NCBI GenBank assembly: GCA_016874915.1
Contig: VGSW01000010.1
Coordinates: 1 to 45,789 of the forward strand
Source: Deltaproteobacteria bacterium
Lineage (GTDB): Bacteria; Desulfobacterota; Desulfobaccia; Desulfobaccales; 0-14-0-80-60-11
Length of the DNA stretch: 45,789 bases
Reading direction: 5' to 3'
Part shown: positions 24,312 through 33,243 of the stretch, in pieces
How positions within the stretch are numbered: position 1 is the first letter of the stretch
How the letters are laid out: every line of letters starts with the position of its first letter
Position numbers and translations under genes: made by a program
The notes under the pieces: model-generated
The model's input: the letters and a program-made list of their open reading frames with translations, nothing else
Told to the model about the DNA's origin: nothing
Database searches by the model: none

Positions 24312-25391
24312 TTAACGCAATTTTAAGGCGCTCAAAGACAACAACCCCAACACAATGGAAATAATCCAAAACCGGACGATAACTTTGGGCTCGGGCCAGC
24401 CTTTCAGTTCAAAGTGATGGTGCAAGGGCGCCATGCGGAAGATGCGCTTGCCGTTGGAGACCTTAAAGAAGCCCACCTGCAAGATAACCGACAGGGCCTC
24501 CACCACGAACAGGCCCCCCACCAGGGCCAGCAGGATTTCCTGCTTGGCGGCCAGGGCCGCGGTGCCCAGGATGGCGCCCAGGGCCAGGGCCCCCACGTCC
24601 CCCATGAAGACCTGGGCCGGATAGGAGTTGAACCACAGGAACCCGATCCCCGCGCCCACCACGGCCCCCAGGAAGATGGAGATTTCGCCCACGTTGCTGA
24701 TATAGGGGATGGCCAGGTAGGCCGCGATGTTCTTGTGCCCTGCCAGGTAGCAGAACACCATGTAAAACCCCGCGGCGATGGTCACCGGGCCGATGGCCAG
24801 GCCGTCCAGCCCGTCGGTGAGGTTCACCGCGTTGGCCGCGCCCACGATGATGAACACCGCCACCGGGATAAAGAACACCCCCAGGTTCGGCTGCACCGCT
24901 TTAAAAAAGGGCACCGTCAGGGTGGTGCCGAAGCCGGGCATCAGGTAGAGCCACACCGCGGGGATCAGGGCCACCAGGGTCTGGCCCAGGAGCTTTTGGC
25001 GGCCGGTGAGCCCCCGGTTCTGCTTCTTGATGACCTTGAGGTAGTCGTCCATGAACCCGATGAACCCGAATCCTAAGGCCACCAGGGCCAGGAGCCAGAT
25101 ATAGGAATTTTGCAGGTCAGCCCATAGCAACGTGGCGGCCAGGGTGGCGAAGAGGATCATCAGGCCCCCCATGGTGGGGGTGCCTTTTTTGTTGAAATGG
25201 GACTGGGGGCCGTCTTCCCGGATGTACTGGCCGATCTGGAGCGCCCGGAGCTTGCGGATAAACCAGGCGCCGATGACCAACGAGATAATCAGGGCCGTGA
25301 GAATGGCGAAAATGGTCCGGAACGTGATGTACCGGAAGACGTTGAAGCCCCCGAAGACCGATTTCAGCGGATATAAAAGATGATAGAGCAA
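24312..25391 (-). CDS. mraY: Phospho-N-acetylmuramoyl-pentapeptide-transferase MraY
   Basis: MraY transfers phospho-MurNAc-pentapeptide to undecaprenyl phosphate, making lipid I in the inner membrane. The 359-residue, ten-helix protein is full length. Motifs are [50 protein letters not shown] (aspartate pair), [28 protein letters not shown] and the HHH motif [23 protein letters not shown]. The ATG at 25391 has AGAGGA upstream. It starts 14 bases after the stop of an unrelated AT-rich gene that separates it from murF. Confidence 0.98.
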   Translation of the reverse strand: MLYHLLYPLKSVFGGFNVFRYITFRTIFAILTALIISLVIGAWFIRKLRALQIGQYIREDGPQSHFNKKGTPTMGGLMILFATLAATLLWADLQNSYIWLLALVALGFGFIGFMDDYLKVIKKQNRGLTGRQKLLGQTLVALIPAVWLYLMPGFGTTLTVPFFKAVQPNLGVFFIPVAVFIIVGAANAVNLTDGLDGLAIGPVTIAAGFYMVFCYLAGHKNIAAYLAIPYISNVGEISIFLGAVVGAGIGFLWFNSYPAQVFMGDVGALALGAILGTAALAAKQEILLALVGGLFVVEALSVILQVGFFKVSNGKRIFRMAPLHHHFELKGWPEPKVIVRFWIISIVLGLLSLSALKLR

Positions 25392-25405
25392 GATTATCCT
25401 CTTTA

Positions 25406-25933
25406 TTAATCAAGGTAACTTGATAACTTTTTAGTTTCTTTAAATGCTTCATTCCAGATTACTGATAGAAAATCATTAAGTGTTATCTCTTTTCCAAATC
25501 CATTGCGATAATTACTAAGTTTATCGTACGCCTTGGGGTATTTAGTAAAGAGTTTGCTGTATATTTCATAGCCATATGGATATCCTCCGCGAGGTAATGG
25601 CTTATCATATGGACTAAAGAAAGAAACCCTTCCAGGATGGTCAATAATAACCGACCATAATTTGGCAGCATCTTTATAGTTATCCATTATTTTATTAATA
25701 GATGTAACAATATCAGGATATTTTTTGGATGATTTGCTTTCTAAAAATAATTTTACTTCTGCATTTGTCTCTCCTAATACCTCAACATATTTTTGATAGT
25801 TAACCCCCATTTCAATTTTCGCTTCAAGTTTCTTTAATGCCTTTATAGCTTCTTTATGTGATTCAGCATGAGAATATATTGATAAAGATAGAAATAATAT
25901 TATTATAATTATTATTGACCAATACTTTTTCAT
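25406..25933 (-). CDS. Exported protein of unknown function inserted between murF and mraY
   Basis: This 175-residue protein is not assigned to a family. A Sec-type signal peptide is clear: MKKYW, then [17 protein letters not shown], with likely cleavage after SHA. The mature part is helical and charged ([30 protein letters not shown]), then [20 protein letters not shown] and a short C-terminal helix. No cysteine or known catalytic motif is seen. The ATG at 25933 has AAGGAG 8 bases upstream. The gene is far more AT-rich than its neighbours, and lies in line with the operon (14 bases to mraY, 42 from murF), which points to transfer. It is probably periplasmic. Confidence 0.75.
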   Translation of the reverse strand: MKKYWSIIIIIILFLSLSIYSHAESHKEAIKALKKLEAKIEMGVNYQKYVEVLGETNAEVKLFLESKSSKKYPDIVTSINKIMDNYKDAAKLWSVIIDHPGRVSFFSPYDKPLPRGGYPYGYEIYSKLFTKYPKAYDKLSNYRNGFGKEITLNDFLSVIWNEAFKETKKLSSYLD

Positions 25934-25975
25934 GTTTAGTCTCCTTAATAATTTATTTCTGAAAAATCAATTGAT

Positions 25976-27484
25976 TCAATTTTTAATAAGTTCAATCAGC
26001 CCTTCCATGTGCATGGAGCGGGAGCCTTTGACCAGGAGCCAATCTCCCGGCTGCAGGAATTCCTTCAGAACCATGGCCCCTTCCTCCCGGGTGGCTACGG
26101 GCACCACCCGGGAGGAAGGCAGGCCCGCCTCCTGCGCCCCGGCGGCCACATCCTCCTTGAAATTCCCGTAAATCACCAGTATATCCAGACCGATCCCCGC
26201 CGCCAGCCGTCCCAGGTCCCGGTGGGCCGCAGCGGATTGGTCCCCCAACTCCAACATGTCCCCCAGGGCCGCGGCCAGGCGCCCGTGATCCCGCAGTTCC
26301 GCCAGGGTCTTCAAAGCCACGGCCATGGAGCCGGGATTGGCGTTGTAGCAGTCGTTTAAAAGATTAACCCCGGAAGTTAGGGTCTCCACCTGGGAGCGCC
26401 GGGCCACGGGTTTAAAACCGGCCAAGGCCCCGGCAGTTTCTTCCGGGGCCAGCCCCAGGCATAGCCCCGCCGCGGTGGCCGCCAGGGCGTTCATCAGCAT
26501 GTGCTCCCCGGCCACCGGCAAGTTTAGCGGCCAGCTTTGGCCCCGGAAGGATAAGGTGGCGCTTTGGCCCTGCACCCCATACGACCGGCGGTCTCGGGCC
26601 TGAAGATTCGCGGTTGGCCCCAAGCCGAAGCCCAGGGTGCGGCCGGAAAATTCCCGGGCCCGGGGGGCCAGGCGCGGGTCATCGTCGTTGAAAACCAGGG
26701 TGGCCGACGGCTGAAGCGCCCCCACCAATTCGGCCTTGGCCCGGGCCACGCCCTCAATGTCCCCCACCCCCTCGGTGTGGGCCGGGTGGGCGTTGAGAAG
26801 CAGGCCCACGGTGGGCGCGGCGATGCGGGTGAGGCGGTGAATTTCCCCGAACCGGTTCATGCCCATTTCCACCACCGCGGCCTCATGGCTTGAGTCCAAC
26901 TCCAGCAGGGTCTGGGGCATGCCGATGAGATTGTTGAGGTTCATGGTGTTCTTCAACACCCGGTAAGCCCGGGACAGCACTGCCGCAATCATCTCCTTGG
27001 TGGTGGTCTTGCCGCAGGAGCCGGTCAAAGCCACCACCGGAATGGCGAAGCGGCGGCGCCAGGCGTGGGCCAGGTCCCCCAGGGCCGTGAGGGTGTCGGG
27101 GACCGCGATGACGGTGATTTCTATAGGTATATTGAGGGGAGGGCCGGGGGAAATCGATTCCCCCGCCCTCCCCTCAAACTCCCCTCCCAACCCCCTGTAA
27201 GGGGTTGGGGGAGAGGGCTTGGGAGAGGGGGCAGGGGCCGTCTGCCCCTGGCCCCCTCTCCCAATAAATCTTTCTTCCACCAACAACCCCCAGGCCCCTC
27301 GCTGCAAGGCCCCGGGAATGAACCGGTGCCCGTCGAAGTGCTCACCCTTCAAGGGAATGAACATCTCCCCGGCTTGACAGGTGCGGGAATCGGTGGTCAC
27401 CCCGCCGAACGCGGCAAAGGCCCCCGGCTGCACCAGGACCCCGTTGGTGGCCTCCAAAATTTCCGGGAGGGTGAAATAAGCCAT
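25976..27484 (-). CDS. murF: UDP-MurNAc-tripeptide--D-Ala-D-Ala ligase MurF, with an in-frame repeat insertion
   Basis: MurF adds D-Ala-D-Ala to complete the UDP-MurNAc-pentapeptide. From the ATG at 27484 it has 502 residues, longer than the usual 450-460. Motifs are DSRTCQAGEMFIPLKGEHFDGH in the first domain, the P-loop ALTGSCGKTTTKEMIAAVL, NLNNLIGMPQTLL, VVEMGMNRFGEIHRLT and NDCYNANPGSMAVAL. About 48 residues (74-121, GRGGQGQTAPAPSPKPS... to ...PPLNIP) are encoded by palindromic intergenic-type repeats and interrupt domain 1 between LLVEERF and ITVIAVPDT. The frame is kept throughout. An upstream GTG at 27538 lies in another repeat and is rejected. It is followed by an AT-rich insert gene. 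Confidence 0.95.
   Translation of the reverse strand: MAYFTLPEILEATNGVLVQPGAFAAFGGVTTDSRTCQAGEMFIPLKGEHFDGHRFIPGALQRGAWGLLVEERFIGRGGQGQTAPAPSPKPSPPTPYRGLGGEFEGRAGESISPGPPLNIPIEITVIAVPDTLTALGDLAHAWRRRFAIPVVALTGSCGKTTTKEMIAAVLSRAYRVLKNTMNLNNLIGMPQTLLELDSSHEAAVVEMGMNRFGEIHRLTRIAAPTVGLLLNAHPAHTEGVGDIEGVARAKAELVGALQPSATLVFNDDDPRLAPRAREFSGRTLGFGLGPTANLQARDRRSYGVQGQSATLSFRGQSWPLNLPVAGEHMLMNALAATAAGLCLGLAPEETAGALAGFKPVARRSQVETLTSGVNLLNDCYNANPGSMAVALKTLAELRDHGRLAAALGDMLELGDQSAAAHRDLGRLAAGIGLDILVIYGNFKEDVAAGAQEAGLPSSRVVPVATREEGAMVLKEFLQPGDWLLVKGSRSMHMEGLIELIKN
27122..27265. repeat. Two palindromic repeat units inside the murF coding region
   Basis: The first unit, ttgaggggagggccggggga/tcccccgccctcccctcaa, has a 6-7 base loop (about 27132-27178) and the tail actcccctcccaacccc. 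It is nearly identical over 64 bases to 45726-45789. The second (about 27200-27264), gagagggggcaggggc/gcccctggccccctctc, is the family seen at 4934 and 40782. Together they add 144 bases, a multiple of three, without a stop in the murF frame. Confidence 0.85.
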
Positions 27485-27544
27485 ATGCTTGTTCCGAAAA
27501 GTTTTTAATTGCACAGGCTGGAAAGCCTGTGCCACCAATTTATT
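27485..27544. repeat. Hairpin repeat between murE and murF
   Basis: The sequence gcacaggctggaaagcctgtgccaccaattta is a member of the cacaggc/gcctgtg hairpin family that also forms the outer end of the 139-bp element. It fills the murE-murF gap. Confidence 0.5.
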
Positions 27545-29137
27545 TTATGTTCTGGTTCCCGAGTTCAGTTTGGTAACCAGAACGTTGGCTGTTACCGAAA
27601 ACTGAAAACTGTCTTTCAAAGCCGCGGCCACTTCCTCCCGGTCGTCGAAGTGGATGCGCTCCGTGCCCCAAATCTGGTAGTTCTCATGACCCTTGCCCGC
27701 CACCAGGACCGCGTCCGGCGGCTGGGCCAGGCTCACGGCCACCTGGATGGCCTCCCGCCGGTCCGGAATCACCAGGTAGCCGCGCTCCCCCCGCCGGGCC
27801 GCGGCCTCGGTTAGCCGGGACAAGCCTTCGGCCTGGAGGCCAGGCTCAATCTCCCGGATAATGGCCAGGGGGTCTTCGGTGCGGGGATTGTCGCTGGTCA
27901 CCACCGCCAGGTCCGAGGTCCGGGCCGCGGCCCGCCCCATGAGAGGGCGTTTCTTGCGGTCCCGATCCCCGCCGCAGCCGAACACGGTAATGAGGCGGGA
28001 GAAGTCAAGTTCTTTCAGGGCTGCCAGGGCCTGGGCCAGGGCGTCGGGGGTGTGGGCGTAATCCACGAACACCGCGGGGCCTTCCCGCGGTCCGAAGCGC
28101 TCCAGCCTCCCCGGCACCCCTTCCAGGGCCGCAATCCCCCGGGCGACGGTCTTGGCGTCCAGCCCCAACCCCAAAGCCGTGGCCGCCGCGGCCAGGATGT
28201 TGGACAGGTTGAAGTGGCCCACCAGCCGGGAGTTAATCTCCAGGTCCCCCACGGGAGTGGCCAGGCTAGCTTCCAGACCGGTGCGCCGGTAGCGGTGCCG
28301 CTGGGGCCGCACCTGGCTCCGGGGGTGGCGGCCGTAAGTAACGGCCTTCACCTGGATTTGGTCCGCCAGATCATGGCCCCGGGGATCGTCCAGGTTGAGG
28401 ACCGCCAGGGTTTCGTCCCGGCGGCCGTTAGCCAGCAGTTCCACAAAAAGACGGGACTTGGCGGCGAAGTAGTCCTCCAGGTCCCGGTGGTAGTCCAGGT
28501 GGTCCTGGGAAAGATTGGTGAACACCCCCGCCGCGAACCGGGTCCGGTCCACCCGGCGCAGCTCCAGGGCATGGGAGGAGACTTCCATGAACACGTGAGT
28601 CACGCCCCGGCGGCGCATCTTCCGGAGCAGGCGCTGCAGGTCCAGAGATTCGGGGGTGGTCACCGGCGCCGGCCAGACCTCTCCGGCTACCCGGTAATTC
28701 ACGGTGCCCACCACCCCCACCCGGTGCCCGGCTTCAGCATGAATGGCTTCCAAAAGATACGTGGTGCTGGTCTTACCGTTGGTGCCGGTAATTCCCACCA
28801 GGGTCAGTTCCCGGCTGGGGTGGTCATAGAACGCGGCGCTAATATGGGCCAAAGCCAGGCGGGCCTGGGGCGCCCGAACCACCGTCACGCCGGGAGCCGG
28901 TTCCAGGTCCTCTTCGGTAACGATGACTTTGGCGCCTAGACTGATACTCTGGGAAATGAAGCGGTGGCCGTCGGTGCGGTGGCCTTTCAGGGCTACAAAG
29001 ATGCCCCCGGGAACCACGTCCCGGGAATGGTAAGCCACTCCGGGGATGGCCAGGTCCTGGTCTCCCTGGATCTTACAGCCTTCCAATCCGGCCAGAAGGC
29101 CTCTTAAGGTCTTGGGGGACTCCTGTTCGTTCTGCAC
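27545..29137 (-). CDS. murE: UDP-MurNAc-L-Ala-D-Glu--2,6-diaminopimelate ligase MurE
   Basis: MurE adds the third stem-peptide residue. The DNPR motif (VTSDNPRTEDPLAII) marks the meso-diaminopimelate-specific form. Other motifs are YHSRDVVPGGIFVALKGHRTDGH, the P-loop GITGTNGKTSTTYLLEAI, TTPESLDLQRLL, MEVSSHALELRRVD, NLSQDHLDYHRDLEDYF, GHFNLSNILAAAATAL, VFVDYAHTPDAL and FGCGGDRDRKKRP. The GTG at 29137 is chosen because GGAGAG lies about 6 bases upstream; an upstream frame to 29203 adds proline/glycine-rich non-family sequence. The last 20 or so residues (from FQFSVTANVL) are encoded by a gttttcagttttcgg-type repeat and replace a normal C-terminus. Confidence 0.95.
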   Translation of the reverse strand: MQNEQESPKTLRGLLAGLEGCKIQGDQDLAIPGVAYHSRDVVPGGIFVALKGHRTDGHRFISQSISLGAKVIVTEEDLEPAPGVTVVRAPQARLALAHISAAFYDHPSRELTLVGITGTNGKTSTTYLLEAIHAEAGHRVGVVGTVNYRVAGEVWPAPVTTPESLDLQRLLRKMRRRGVTHVFMEVSSHALELRRVDRTRFAAGVFTNLSQDHLDYHRDLEDYFAAKSRLFVELLANGRRDETLAVLNLDDPRGHDLADQIQVKAVTYGRHPRSQVRPQRHRYRRTGLEASLATPVGDLEINSRLVGHFNLSNILAAAATALGLGLDAKTVARGIAALEGVPGRLERFGPREGPAVFVDYAHTPDALAQALAALKELDFSRLITVFGCGGDRDRKKRPLMGRAAARTSDLAVVTSDNPRTEDPLAIIREIEPGLQAEGLSRLTEAAARRGERGYLVIPDRREAIQVAVSLAQPPDAVLVAGKGHENYQIWGTERIHFDDREEVAAALKDSFQFSVTANVLVTKLNSGTRT

Positions 29138-29383
29138 CGGCCCTCTCCGGCTTCCGGGGGGAGAAGCAGCCCAGGGCCTCCAACCCCCTCCCTGAGGCCC
29201 CAAAAATGGGTCAGGGATTCAAGTATTGTGGTGAATGATAATTTTATCCTATAAAAATATCCTTTGCTTGGCAAGCCGGTCTAAAGGGGAAAAGGTTAAA
29301 AGGGGTAATAATTTGATTTTTTAAGCCTTTTAAACTTTTCCCTTTCCTTCTGAATTACGACCAGGTCTGCTTAAAAATTATGG
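29138..29383. repeat. Gap between ftsI and murE
   Basis: The gap contains an AT-rich stretch near 29220-29275 and a fold-back tract (aaaggggaaaaggttaaaagg against gccttttaaacttttccctt, 29282-29347). A TTGCCA at about 29270 with a downstream TATAGG-like box on the minus strand could be a weak internal murE promoter, but the spacing is poor. Confidence 0.35.
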
Positions 29384-31531
29384 CTAAGAGCTACCCTGGA
29401 ACCGTACCACACAGCTTTCTCCCGGATTGATGGCCGCGCCCGGCGGGGGGTCATGACCCACGGCCAGGCCGCTCCCTTCAAAACGGCAGTGCAGCCCGGA
29501 GCGGTTAAGCACGTCCAGCACCTGGCGGATGGTGTACCCCCGGAGGTCCGGCATCACGGTCACCGGCCCCGGAGGCACCTGAAGCTTGGGCGGAGTGAAC
29601 TTCACTTCCTGGGCGTTGGCCGCGGCTACGGAGAAAGGAATAATGCCGCCCAGCACGAGGGCGCTCTCGTTATTTTCTTTATCCTTCCCGTTCTTGGCCG
29701 CTACGGCCGGCTTCTCATTTTTCTGCTCTTTCTTACCCTTCTGGTTTTTGGCCAGGACCGCTTCGTTTTCCTTCTTCAGCTCTTTCTCGGGGTAATATCC
29801 CAGGACTCTTAAAGACTGGGCCGCAATCTCCTTGAAGATGGGGGCGGACACCACCCCGCCGTAAATGGCCCCCCGAGGTTCGTCAATGATGACGCTGATG
29901 GCCAAAACCGGCTTGTCCGCGGGCACCAGGCCGATGAACAGGGCGTTAAATTTGCTGTGGGAATAGGCCCGGCCCACCAGCTTCTGGGCGGTGCCGGTCT
30001 TGCCGGCCACGGTGAAGCCCTCCACCGCGGCCTGGGTTGCGGTCCCGCCCTGCTGGGTCACGGTCTCCATGATGGCCAGCATCGTCCGGGCGGTCTGAGG
30101 CGACAACACCCTTCTCAAGGGCCGGGGCTGAAGCTCCTTGATCTTTTGACCCTGGGGACTGACGATCTCCTTGACCAAAAGGGGTTCCATCACCTCCCCG
30201 TCGTTGCCCATGGCGGACAGGCCCATGAGGAGCTGCAAGGGGCTCACGGCAATGCCCTGCCCGAAGGCCACGGTGGCCCGGTCAATGGCGGACCGGGCAT
30301 GGCGCAGGGCCCGCATCACCCCGGAACTTTCCCCGGGGAAGATGATGCCGGAACGCAGGCCGAACCCGAAGTTTTTGAGATATTCGTCCAGCACCGCAGG
30401 CCGCATTTTGGTGGAAATTTTGTAGGCCCCGATATTGCTGGATTTCTGAATGATCTGCTGCACGGTCAAAGTGCCGTAGGGATGGCAGTCGTGAATTACC
30501 TCTTTGGAGCTTACGGCGTATTTGCCGTTTTCACAGTGGAACTTGTCCGCGGGTTTTACCATCTGGGCGTCCAACGCCGCCGCCGCGATGAAAATCTTAT
30601 AAGTGGAGCCTGGCTCCAGGGCATGGGTGACATTGCGGTTGCGCCGATCGTCCTCTGGATATTTGAAATAAAAGTTGGGGTCCATAGCCGGAGTTTGGGC
30701 CATGGCCAGGATTTCCCCGGTCTGGGGCTGCATCACCAGGGCCAGGCCCCCGGCGGCGTGCCACTTTTCCACGCCCTTGGCCAGCTCCTTTTCCGCGATA
30801 TGCTGAATCGTCCGGTCAATGGTCAGAACCAGGTTGTTCCCCATGACCTCCGGGTCCCAGGCCTTTTCCCCGGTGGACACAATATGGCCCCGGGCGTCGA
30901 TCATCTTCCAATACTGTTTGGGTTGGCCGTAGAGGGTTTCGTCGAACTGGGACTCCAGGCCTTCCAGCCCCTTGCCGTCAATGTCGCAGAAACCGAGGAT
31001 GGGGCCGGCCAAGGCCCGTTGGGGGTAAATGCGCTTGGCCTCGGGAATGAGATAAACCGCGTCGATGTCCCGGCGGGGATCGGTGCCCTTTGGGGCCTTG
31101 TACCTTTTCTCCGCTTCGGCCTTCCAGGCCAGGAATGCCTCTTCCCGCTCCGGGGTGAGATGGCGTTTTACCCACACAAAGGGGCGGGGCCGGGTGATGA
31201 TCTCTTGCAGCTCCAGAGACTTCATGCCCAGCACCGGGGCCAGTTCCCGGCTTAAGCGGCCGGCGTTTTTAATCTGCTTCGGATGAGCCACCAAGGAGGA
31301 GACCCGGGCGCTGACGGCCAGTTCCGTGCCCCGGCGATCCAGGATCAGACCCCTAACGGGCAGTATGGGGCAGAATTTCTTATACTCCCCGGTGGCCTCT
31401 TCATAGAGGTCCCGGCCCTCCAGGATCTGGAGTTGGAAGAACCGTCCGGTGATCCACAAGGATACCAGCAAAAGGCCCACGGCCACCATAACGATGCGCA
31501 GGCGCACCCATTTACCGATGGTGGGAGTCAC
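29384..31531 (-). CDS. ftsI: Septal peptidoglycan transpeptidase FtsI (PBP3) with a C-terminal PASTA domain
   Basis: FtsI is the class B penicillin-binding protein that cross-links septal peptidoglycan with FtsW. The protein has 715 residues. There is one membrane anchor (residues 13-28), the dimerisation domain with LPVRGLILDRRGTELA, and the transpeptidase with SxxK at Ser309-Lys312 (EPGSTYKIF), SSN at 364-366 and KTG at 511-513. Residues about 583-625 are an unusually Lys/Glu/Asn-rich linker (KKENEAVLAKNQKGKKEQKN). Residues about 658-712 form a single PASTA domain (VMPDLRGYTIRQVLDVLNRSGL). The start is a GTG whose GTGA overlaps the ftsL stop by 4 bases. Confidence 0.96.
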   Translation of the reverse strand: MTPTIGKWVRLRIVMVAVGLLLVSLWITGRFFQLQILEGRDLYEEATGEYKKFCPILPVRGLILDRRGTELAVSARVSSLVAHPKQIKNAGRLSRELAPVLGMKSLELQEIITRPRPFVWVKRHLTPEREEAFLAWKAEAEKRYKAPKGTDPRRDIDAVYLIPEAKRIYPQRALAGPILGFCDIDGKGLEGLESQFDETLYGQPKQYWKMIDARGHIVSTGEKAWDPEVMGNNLVLTIDRTIQHIAEKELAKGVEKWHAAGGLALVMQPQTGEILAMAQTPAMDPNFYFKYPEDDRRNRNVTHALEPGSTYKIFIAAAALDAQMVKPADKFHCENGKYAVSSKEVIHDCHPYGTLTVQQIIQKSSNIGAYKISTKMRPAVLDEYLKNFGFGLRSGIIFPGESSGVMRALRHARSAIDRATVAFGQGIAVSPLQLLMGLSAMGNDGEVMEPLLVKEIVSPQGQKIKELQPRPLRRVLSPQTARTMLAIMETVTQQGGTATQAAVEGFTVAGKTGTAQKLVGRAYSHSKFNALFIGLVPADKPVLAISVIIDEPRGAIYGGVVSAPIFKEIAAQSLRVLGYYPEKELKKENEAVLAKNQKGKKEQKNEKPAVAAKNGKDKENNESALVLGGIIPFSVAAANAQEVKFTPPKLQVPPGPVTVMPDLRGYTIRQVLDVLNRSGLHCRFEGSGLAVGHDPPPGAAINPGESCVVRFQGSS

Positions 31532-31878
31532 GGCAGCTTCACCACCTGGTGGGGCTGGGGCGCGCCCATGCCGTATTCCGCGGCCAGCTTTTCCAGGCGG
31601 GAGATGCCTTTCAGGTTGGCCAGCTCAATGCGAAGCTTGTTATTCATGTCCAGAAGCTGCTTCTGGGTCTCCTGGGCCTGGGAAATTTGATAACTGAGCG
31701 TGATGTTCTGGAGGTCGGCGTAGGCCCAGAAAACCGAGGTAAGAATGATCCCCGCGGCGGCCATGACCAGGGTCATTACCACGGCCCGGCCCCAGCGCCA
31801 GGGCTGGCTCAGGCGGCGGTTGCGGGACACAATGATCTGTCCGACGGCAGTTAACCGGAGAGTGAGGTTGTTGGGCAT
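31528..31878 (-). CDS. ftsL: Cell division protein FtsL
   Basis: FtsL is a small bitopic divisome protein that works with FtsB and FtsQ to activate FtsWI. The 116-residue product has a basic N-terminus (SRNRRLSQPWRWGR), one membrane segment (AVVMTLVMAAAGIILTSVFW) and a coiled-coil stretch (YQISQAQETQKQLLDMNNKL). It ends with the characteristic ISRLEKLAAEYGM motif. It was recognised from this layout and its place between rsmH and ftsI. The ATG at 31878 has an AGGAGGAAAG site upstream. It overlaps ftsI by 4 bases. Confidence 0.92.
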   Translation of the reverse strand: MPNNLTLRLTAVGQIIVSRNRRLSQPWRWGRAVVMTLVMAAAGIILTSVFWAYADLQNITLSYQISQAQETQKQLLDMNNKLRIELANLKGISRLEKLAAEYGMGAPQPHQVVKLP

Positions 31879-31896
31879 CCTTTCCTCCTGAACGAA

Positions 31897-32859
31897 CTAA
31901 GAAATTTTTTCGGCGGTGCGCAGTTTGGCGCTGCGGGCCCGGGGATTGCGGGCTACTTCGGCAGCCGTAGGGGTGAGAGGCTTCCGGGTGAGGCGGCGCA
32001 TCACCCCCGCCTTCTCCCAGGCCGCCAGGCGTTGTTTCACCTGGCGGTCTTCCAGGGAGTGGTAGGAAATGATCACCAGCCGCCCGCCGGGCAGCAGCCA
32101 GGCCGGGGCCTGGCTTAAGAAGGCGTCGAGTTGTTCTAATTCCCGATTAACTGCGATGCGCAAGGCCTGGAAGACCCGGGTGGCGGGATGCAGCCTCCCC
32201 CGGCTTCGCCGCCCGGGTCCCAGGGCCTGGTTAATGACTCGGACCAACTGCTGAGTGGTGCTAAAAGGAGTGCGGCGCCGGATTTGGGCCACCAGGTGGG
32301 CCAACTTCCTGGCCCGCGGTTCCTCGCCGTACTCCCAAAAAATCCTCTCCAGCGCCGCCACCGGCCAGGTGTTGAGGAGGTGGGCCGCGGTCTCCCCCTC
32401 CTGGGGGTTGAACCGCATATCCAGGGGCTCGTCTCCCATGAAGGAAAACCCCCGGCGGGACTGCTGCAGCTGTTGGGAAGAGAGGCCCAGATCCAGGAGG
32501 ATGCCGTCCAATCCCGGCTGGCCTTCCTCTTCCAAAATGTTGCCAATTTGTGTATAAGAGAAATTATAAAGGCGAAACCTGGAGGTATGGTGGGCCAACC
32601 GGGCTGTTGCCGTCTGCAGGACCGCAAGATCTTGATCCAACCCCCAGAGCTCCCCATCCGGGGCGGTGCGATCCAGGATGGCCGCGGCATGCCCCCCCTC
32701 ACCCACGGTGCCATCCACGTACAGGTGGCCAGGCCGGCAATTTAGGCCCACCAGAACCTCCTTTACCATAACCGGCTCATGAACCGGATACGGGACTTCA
32801 GTTAGACCATTAATTCGTGCAGCACCTCTTCGAAGTCCTGGGCTTCCAGATCTTGCCAA
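31897..32859 (-). CDS. rsmH: 16S rRNA (cytosine(1402)-N4)-methyltransferase RsmH (MraW)
   Basis: RsmH makes N4-methylcytidine at position 1402 of 16S rRNA. The family N-terminus HEPVMVKEVLVGLNCRPGHLYVDGTVGEGGHAAAIL contains the AdoMet loop. WGLDQDLAVL, DGILLDLGLSSQQL, RRGFSFMGDEPLDMRF, FWEYGEEPRARKLA, HPATRVFQALRIAVN, PGGRLVIISYHSLEDRQVK and NPRARSAKLRTAEK follow. The start is unsettled. No ATG, GTG or TTG lies between the mraZ stop and HEPV, so I give the TTG at 32859, inside mraZ (58-base overlap); the ATG at 32769 would cut into the conserved domain. It is second in the dcw operon. Confidence 0.95.
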   Translation of the reverse strand: MARSGSPGLRRGAARINGLTEVPYPVHEPVMVKEVLVGLNCRPGHLYVDGTVGEGGHAAAILDRTAPDGELWGLDQDLAVLQTATARLAHHTSRFRLYNFSYTQIGNILEEEGQPGLDGILLDLGLSSQQLQQSRRGFSFMGDEPLDMRFNPQEGETAAHLLNTWPVAALERIFWEYGEEPRARKLAHLVAQIRRRTPFSTTQQLVRVINQALGPGRRSRGRLHPATRVFQALRIAVNRELEQLDAFLSQAPAWLLPGGRLVIISYHSLEDRQVKQRLAAWEKAGVMRRLTRKPLTPTAAEVARNPRARSAKLRTAEKIS

Positions 32860-33236
32860 TGAGTCTCAAAGGCTTGACGGTCCCAGATTTCAAAACAGCG
32901 CACCGCCCCCGCCAGGGTCACTTCCCGGGTGAGCCTGGCATATTCCCGCAGGGTGGGCGGGATAAGGATGCGGCCCTGGCGGTCCAGGGGGCACTCTTCC
33001 ACTCCGGAAATCAAAAACCGCTGGAATTTGCGAAATTCCTTGCGGAAAATGGCCTGCTCCGCCAGCTTGCCTTCCACCTTCACCCACTCGGACTGGGGGA
33101 AGGCCAGGATGTATTTGTCATAATTGGTGAGGACGAGGAGGCGGTCTTGGCGTTCCTGCAAGACCTCGCGGTAGCGGGAAGGGATGCTGATGCGCCCCTT
33201 ATTGTCCATTAAAAGGACATGTCTGCCCTTGAACAT
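32802..33236 (-). CDS. mraZ: Transcriptional regulator MraZ
   Basis: MraZ is an AbrB-fold (SpoVT-like) DNA-binding protein that controls its own operon. The 144-residue product has two copies of the fold. The first is MFKGRHVLLMDNKGRISIPSRYREVL; the second includes CPLDRQGRILIPPTLREYARLTREVTLAG. The ATG at 33236 is preceded by GAAGGGG. Three 10-base direct repeats just upstream match the known MraZ operator type. It is the first gene of the dcw cluster. Confidence 0.97.
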   Translation of the reverse strand: MFKGRHVLLMDNKGRISIPSRYREVLQERQDRLLVLTNYDKYILAFPQSEWVKVEGKLAEQAIFRKEFRKFQRFLISGVEECPLDRQGRILIPPTLREYARLTREVTLAGAVRCFEIWDRQAFETHWQDLEAQDFEEVLHELMV

Positions 33237-33243
33237 CTACCCC

